Assembly (NCBI RefSeq): GCF_900142995.1
Contig: NZ_FRCR01000011.1
Span: forward strand, 1-64,000
Reading direction: 5' to 3'
From: Caldanaerovirga acetigignens
GTDB taxonomy: Bacteria; Bacillota; Thermosediminibacteria; Thermosediminibacterales; Thermosediminibacteraceae
Length of the DNA stretch: 64,000 nucleotides
Part shown: in pieces, positions 59,617 through 64,000 of the stretch
Layout of the letters: every line of letters begins with the position of its first letter
Numbering within the stretch: position 1 is the stretch's first letter
Program-made: the position numbers and the translations under genes
The notes under the pieces: generated by a model
What the model saw: the letters and a program-made list of their open reading frames with translations, nothing else
What the model was told of the DNA's origin: nothing
Databases searched by the model: none

Positions 59617-59871
59617 TTGGGTTTCTTCAGTTTTCTTTTCAGCAGAAGGACCTGTAAAACTCACAGGCTTTTGAGGAGCTATTGTAGATACAGCGTGCTT
59701 GTAAATCAGCAGCTGCTTTCCATCAGAATCAAGTACCACGGTAAAATTGTCAAATCCGCGCACATAACCTTTCATTTGAAATCCATTGATAAGATAAATA
59801 GTTACAGGAGTATTTTCCTTCCTGATTTGATTTAAAAATCCATCTTGAATGTTGATTTGAGTTTTGGTCAT
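59614..59871 (-). CDS. hfq: RNA chaperone Hfq
   Basis: An 85-residue Sm-like hexameric RNA chaperone. The Sm1 motif is [21 protein letters not shown], then [18 protein letters not shown], and Sm2 [15 protein letters not shown] (the KHA variant of YKHA). The C-terminus is short and acidic. It follows miaA on the minus strand, as in most bacteria. Confidence 0.95.
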   Translation of the reverse strand: MTKTQINIQDGFLNQIRKENTPVTIYLINGFQMKGYVRGFDNFTVVLDSDGKQLLIYKHAVSTIAPQKPVSFTGPSAEKKTEETQ

Positions 59872-59911
59872 TCTTTGTCCCCCTTCTATTTTATGTATAT
59901 AAAGTTATATT

Positions 59912-60856
59912 CTAGGAATTTTTCGATTTTCCTTCAACGGATTTAATAATATTTTCTATAATTTTTTCTTTGCCTTCTTTGGATACATCGAACCAAATAA
60001 TATTTTTGTCTTTTCTAAACCAGGTGTACTGTCTTTTTGCATATCTTCGGGTATCTCTGGAAATTAAGTAAATGGCTTCATGTAATGTAATGCGTCCTTC
60101 TAAATAATCTATTATTTCTCGGTAACCAAGAGCCTGCATGGAGTTCAGTTCTTTCGTATATCCCATTGCAAGAAGTTTTTTCACTTCATCCACCCAACCA
60201 TTTTCAATCATCTTCTGTACTCTCATGTTTATCCTATTATAAAGTTCCTCTCTCGGTCTGGTGAGACCAAAAATTAACAACTCGTAAGGACTTCCCCGCT
60301 TTTTGGTTAACTCCTCAAAATGAGAAAAAGGCACACCCGTTTTTATATAGACTTCTAAAGCTCTTATAACCCTTCTCAAATTGTTTGGATGGATTTTTTC
60401 TGCGGCCTTTGGATCGATTTGTTTTAATTTGCTGTATAGATATTCATTGCCGTATTTTTCGGCTTCAACTTTCAACTGCCTTCTTAGACTTTCATCTTTG
60501 TCAAAGCTGGAAAATGTATAACCGTAACAGACGGCGTTTACATAAAGTCCAGTCCCTCCTGTAAGAATGGGTATCTTGCCGCGGCTGTGGATATCGGCAA
60601 TGAATTTTTCCGCTAGTGCTTTGAATTCTGCTACGCTGAATTCTTCATCCGGGTAGATAATATCTACCATGTGATGAGGAACACCTTTTCTTTCCTCGAG
60701 GGTTGGTTTTGCCGTACCGATATCCATATATTTGTAAATTTGCATTGAATCGGCTGAGATTATCTCTCCATCTAATTTTAGTGCTACTTCTATAGATACT
60801 TCGGTTTTCCCCACGGCAGTAGGACCTACGATGGCTACTAATATTTTTTTATCCAT
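59912..60856 (-). CDS. miaA: tRNA dimethylallyltransferase
   Basis: A 314-residue enzyme that puts an isopentenyl group on A37 of tRNAs reading UNN codons. P-loop GPTAVGKTEVSIEVA, ISADSMQIYKYMDIGTAKPT, PHHMVDI, ILTGGTGLYVNAVCYG, the C-terminal RDTRRYAKRQYTWFRKD. It overlaps the mutL end by 8 bases; its dimethylallyl diphosphate comes from the MEP route, of which IspH and Fni lie in this window. Confidence 0.96.
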   Translation of the reverse strand: MDKKILVAIVGPTAVGKTEVSIEVALKLDGEIISADSMQIYKYMDIGTAKPTLEERKGVPHHMVDIIYPDEEFSVAEFKALAEKFIADIHSRGKIPILTGGTGLYVNAVCYGYTFSSFDKDESLRRQLKVEAEKYGNEYLYSKLKQIDPKAAEKIHPNNLRRVIRALEVYIKTGVPFSHFEELTKKRGSPYELLIFGLTRPREELYNRINMRVQKMIENGWVDEVKKLLAMGYTKELNSMQALGYREIIDYLEGRITLHEAIYLISRDTRRYAKRQYTWFRKDKNIIWFDVSKEGKEKIIENIIKSVEGKSKNS

Positions 60857-62606
60857 TTATCCGCTTAAATTTCTTTTCTAATTCGTAAATTGTAATTGAA
60901 ATCATCGTAGGTCTTCCGTGGGGACAGGAATATGGATTTTTTGTGTTCATAAGCTGATTCAAGAGCTCCTGCATTTCATCAAAAGAAAGATCATCGCCCG
61001 CCTTTATTGCAGTATGACATGCCATAGAAGCTAAGAATTTTTCGCGTGAGCGCCATCTTAGTTCGCCATTTTCTTTTAACTCATCAATTGCTTCTCGCAA
61101 AGATTCCGGTTGCACTGGTTTATTTAAAAGATAAGGTACCGATCTAATTAATAGCGTGTCTTTTCCAAATGTCTCGAAGTCAAATCCCATTTTTCTTATG
61201 AGGTCGCTGTTTTCCTCCACAAAATTTATTTCTTCAAAAGTAAGTTTTAAGGTTAACGGACATACTAGCTCTTGCGAAATGTCCTGTGAATTTAATCCTT
61301 CAGAATATCTTTCAAAAAGTATTCTTTCGTGGGCTGCATGCTGATCTATCAGGTAAAATTCTTTTTCTCCTTGAACTACAATATACGTCTTAAAAAGCTG
61401 CCCTAAAATCCGGGTAAAATGAACGTCGAAAATGGGGCTTTCTGTTCTCACATCCTTACCGGTATTCCCATACTGCTCATTAGTTTTAATTTTGTTTTCT
61501 ATTTTTCCATAAATTTTGGTAAAATATTCTTCTTTCAACAAGCTTTCATTTTCCGCCGTGCTGTATCGTTCGGAAAAGTTAATTTTAGAAAAGCTCAGTT
61601 TTTCTTTTGGTACCAATGTGGTTCTAGATAAACCTTCCCTAATGGTTTCGTATAAAGACTGAAGCACTTCATTTTCACATTGAAATCTTATTTCAGTTTT
61701 AGCGGGATGAACATTGACATCTATTAACGAGCTTTCTATTTCTATTTTTACGAAAGCTATGGGAAATTTATCGTTAGGTATTAAGCTTTTATAAGCCTTT
61801 TCTAAAGAAACGCTCAAACCTTTGTCTTTTACAAGGCGTCCATTGACAAAAAACGTTTCCCAGGATCTATTTCCCCGTGTGTGCTTTGGAGGCGATGTGT
61901 AGCCGTATATACGGCCAAAATTGAATGTTTTGTCGACTAAGATCATGTCTTTTGCTATATCGAATCCGTAAATCCTGGCTATTACTTCTTGCAGATTTCC
62001 ATTGCCAGGAGTGAAGAGCACTTCTTTACCGTCTACGGATAACTTGAAAGATATGTCGGGGTGACCTATTGCATATTTTGATACAAGGTCCACAATTAGA
62101 GAGGATTCTCTCGACGACGACTGAAGAAATTTTAAGCGCGCGGGTGTATTGAAAAAAATATCCTTTACAATTATACAACAGCCTTCTTTCACGGCTGCTT
62201 CTTCGAATTCTTCTATGATACCTCCCCGCAGCGTGCATTTGGTTCCAATCGATGATTCCCTTGTCTTCGTAAAAACGGTTAATACAGAAACCGATGCAAT
62301 GCTGGGTAAAGCTTCACCCCTAAAACCGAGGGTATTTATTTTAAATATATCATCCAAATTTGATATTTTGCTTGTGGCATGTCTTTCGAAGGCGAGCCTG
62401 ACGTCATCAGGATCCATGCCTTCGCCGTCGTCTGTAACTTTTATAAGGCTTTTTCCTCCTTTTTCGATTTCAACAAAAATATGCTTGCTTCCTGCATCGA
62501 TAGAATTTTCAATGAGTTCCTTTACGACGGAGACCGGTCTTTCTATGACTTCGCCAGCCGCTATTTTGGCCGAGATACTATCATCCAATATTTTGATCTT
62601 TCCCAT
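60849..62606 (-). CDS. mutL: DNA mismatch repair protein MutL
   Basis: A 585-residue GHKL ATPase. The N-terminal ATPase shows VVKELIENSIDAGSKHI, VTDDGEGMDPDDVRLAFERHATSK (described), NTLGFRGEALPSIASV. The C-terminal half includes DQHAAHERILFERY, part of the Mn-dependent endonuclease motif (DQHA-x2-E-x4-E) of Gram-positive MutL, and ACHTAIKAGDDLS with CPHGRPT. It nicks DNA after MutS recognition. The gene follows mutS by 12 bases. Confidence 0.96.
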   Translation of the reverse strand: MGKIKILDDSISAKIAAGEVIERPVSVVKELIENSIDAGSKHIFVEIEKGGKSLIKVTDDGEGMDPDDVRLAFERHATSKISNLDDIFKINTLGFRGEALPSIASVSVLTVFTKTRESSIGTKCTLRGGIIEEFEEAAVKEGCCIIVKDIFFNTPARLKFLQSSSRESSLIVDLVSKYAIGHPDISFKLSVDGKEVLFTPGNGNLQEVIARIYGFDIAKDMILVDKTFNFGRIYGYTSPPKHTRGNRSWETFFVNGRLVKDKGLSVSLEKAYKSLIPNDKFPIAFVKIEIESSLIDVNVHPAKTEIRFQCENEVLQSLYETIREGLSRTTLVPKEKLSFSKINFSERYSTAENESLLKEEYFTKIYGKIENKIKTNEQYGNTGKDVRTESPIFDVHFTRILGQLFKTYIVVQGEKEFYLIDQHAAHERILFERYSEGLNSQDISQELVCPLTLKLTFEEINFVEENSDLIRKMGFDFETFGKDTLLIRSVPYLLNKPVQPESLREAIDELKENGELRWRSREKFLASMACHTAIKAGDDLSFDEMQELLNQLMNTKNPYSCPHGRPTMISITIYELEKKFKRING

Positions 62607-62618
62607 TTTACTTTCTCC

Positions 62619-64000
62619 TTAAATCAGTTTTTGTTTAATTGAATAAAGTAAATTGAGAGCTTCCAAAGGAGTTATAGTGTTTATATCCAAATCTTTAATT
62701 AATCTAATGACCTGTTCATTTTTTATGCTTTCTATATTAAGCTGTGTCTCACTTGAAGTTGAAGCAACATCTTCGACTGCCGCTATTTGTTTCGCTTGAA
62801 TGTTTGATTTGTCATGCTGTTCTAATTCCTCAAGAATTTGTTGAGCCCTGTGTATAACGTTTTTTGGTAATCCAGCAAGTTTTGCTACCTGAATGCCGTA
62901 ACTTTTGTCGGCTTCTCCATCTACAATTTTTCTTAAAAATATAATGTCTTCTCCACGCTCTTTCACTAGAACCTTAAAATTTTTAACACCTTTTAGTTTC
63001 TTTAGCTGAGTTATCTCATGGTAATGGGTGGCAAAAAGAGTTTTCGCCTTTATATGTTTGTTGATATATTCTATTACAGCCCACGCGATGCTTAGACCAT
63101 CATAAGTACTAGTGCCTCGGCCAATTTCATCTAGAATGAGTAAGCTCTTAGAAGTGGCGTTCTTTAATATATTGGCCACTTCTATCATTTCCACCATAAA
63201 AGTGCTCTGGCCTGATGCGAGGTTATCAGAAGCGCCAATTCGAGTGAAGATGCGGTCAACTATTCCGATTTGAGCACTTTTTGCTGGTACAAAACTCCCT
63301 ATATGAGCCATGAGCACTATCAGGGCTACTTGTCTCATATAGGTAGATTTTCCTGCCATGTTGGGGCCTGTGATAATCGATATCATTGAATCTTTACAAT
63401 CTATATGAGTATCATTGGGGATAAACATTTCATCTTTGAGAGTCAGCTCTACAACGGGGTGACGTCCTTCTATTATATGTATTTCATCGTTTAATGTGAG
63501 TTCAGGCTTTACGTAATTGTTACATGCTGCAACTTCGGCAAGCGATAATAATACATCCAGGACGGAAATTACTTGAGAGCTTTTTTTGAGCCTTGGTATT
63601 TCTGCAATGAGTTTTTCGCGGATTTGGCAGAAAACTTCATATTCCAGTTCTAAAAGTTTTTCTTCAGCACCCAGGATGAGTGATTCATATTCCTTTAACT
63701 CTTCGGTTACAAATCTTTCGCCATTTGCTAGAGTTTGTTTCCTAATATATTCTTTTGGGACTAATGGTAAGTTGGCTTTTGTAACTTCGATGTAATATCC
63801 GAATACTTTGTTATAGCCTACTTTCAATGATTTTATACCAGTTCTTTCCTTCTCTTTTCTTTCGAGTTCTGCTATCCAGTTCTTGCCTTCAGTAGCTGCT
63901 TTTCTCAATTTATCGATGTCGGCATTAAAACCATCCTTTATTAATCCTCCCTCTTTAAGGGATAGCGGTGGGTCTTCGTTGATTGAGTTTTCCAGAATTT
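62619..64000 (-). CDS. mutS: DNA mismatch repair protein MutS, C-terminal part
   Basis: The gene runs off the right edge, so its N-terminal mismatch-binding domain is not visible. About 460 residues remain; the open frame continues beyond the internal Met at 63908 up to base 64000 ([20 protein letters not shown] is its first visible part, in the core helical domain). The ATPase has Walker [18 protein letters not shown], the Mg loop [21 protein letters not shown] (described) and Walker [18 protein letters not shown] helix-turn-helix region and tail end near the gene's 3' end. Confidence 0.96.
   Translation of the reverse strand, partial: ILENSINEDPPLSLKEGGLIKDGFNADIDKLRKAATEGKNWIAELERKEKERTGIKSLKVGYNKVFGYYIEVTKANLPLVPKEYIRKQTLANGERFVTEELKEYESLILGAEEKLLELEYEVFCQIREKLIAEIPRLKKSSQVISVLDVLLSLAEVAACNNYVKPELTLNDEIHIIEGRHPVVELTLKDEMFIPNDTHIDCKDSMISIITGPNMAGKSTYMRQVALIVLMAHIGSFVPAKSAQIGIVDRIFTRIGASDNLASGQSTFMVEMIEVANILKNATSKSLLILDEIGRGTSTYDGLSIAWAVIEYINKHIKAKTLFATHYHEITQLKKLKGVKNFKVLVKERGEDIIFLRKIVDGEADKSYGIQVAKLAGLPKNVIHRAQQILEELEQHDKSNIQAKQIAAVEDVASTSSETQLNIESIKNEQVIRLIKDLDINTITPLEALNLLYSIKQKLI

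Noticed and set aside
1-64000. CRISPR array or long tandem repeats
   Set aside because: No regularly spaced repeats were seen on either strand.
1-64000. Prophage or integrative element
   Set aside because: No integrase, portal, terminase or relaxase genes; the tRNA genes show no partial duplicate as an attachment site.

Overview
The window reads as chromosomal DNA of an anaerobic, spore-forming Firmicute (class Clostridia), most likely a moderately thermophilic one of the Thermosediminibacterales/Thermoanaerobacterales type. The reasons are low G+C, strong GGAGG ribosome sites with many TTG/GTG starts, sporulation genes (spoVK, the gerW/ytfJ family, a dacF-type D,D-carboxypeptidase), a fused IspH-ribosomal protein S1 gene, type 2 isopentenyl-diphosphate isomerase, the bacterial speD/speE/speB polyamine route, and the clostridial mutS-mutL-miaA-hfq order. 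The genus is inference; no rRNA gene is present.

Layout. 1-4.4 kb: the tail of a putative amidase and six small secreted, lipo- or membrane proteins, mostly unrecognised. 4.6-9.0 kb: a lantibiotic-immunity-type ABC transporter (LanF, E, G) with its own response regulator and histidine kinase, but no bacteriocin gene. 9.05-13.2 kb: a BlaI/BlaR1-type repressor and metalloprotease-sensor pair behind a promoter carrying two TACA-N2-TGTA operators, followed by a beta-propeller-like lipoprotein. 13.4-15.1 kb: lysine riboswitch and lysA. 15.1-19.7 kb: M50 protease, scpA, scpB, a DUF2953-type protein, gerW/ytfJ, a MazG-like protein and dacF.

19.8-29.6 kb is the most unusual part: a catabolic-looking cluster built round a single-chain, coenzyme-B12-dependent mutase of the lysine/ornithine aminomutase and glutamate mutase superfamily. 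With it come a KamB-like P-loop protein, a fold-type I PLP enzyme, two paralogous flavoproteins sharing a conserved Cys motif, a PyrK-like flavin/[2Fe-2S] electron-transfer protein with an added Cys-rich N-terminus, two small unrecognised proteins and a winged-helix/FCD regulator. One 17-bp palindrome stands in front of both main gene blocks. The parts suggest oxidation or deamination of an amino acid or amine plus a B12 carbon-skeleton or amino-group migration, with electrons passed to NAD(P) or ferredoxin. I cannot name the substrate, and I know of no described pathway with this set.

29.6-40.5 kb is mostly housekeeping: pseudouridine synthase, GNAT, speE, speB, an ABC ATPase with an extra C-terminal domain, a YhiN/BaiN-type flavoprotein, cmk, plsC, ispH-rpsA, fni and speD. 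40.7-45.5 kb: an orphan cheR, four minus-strand tRNA genes with their promoter, and three tandem M42 aminopeptidases. 45.6-55.8 kb: a TPR protein, surE, a ypmA-like gene, a P-loop ATPase, a lipoprotein, an aspartate aminotransferase, purB, a decayed transposase, three small proteins, tRNA-Trp and lexA. 55.8-64 kb, all minus strand: a methionine gamma-lyase-like enzyme, a small membrane protein, a UbiA-like membrane protein, an Era-like GTPase, spoVK, hfq, miaA, mutL and the C-terminal part of mutS, which runs off the end.
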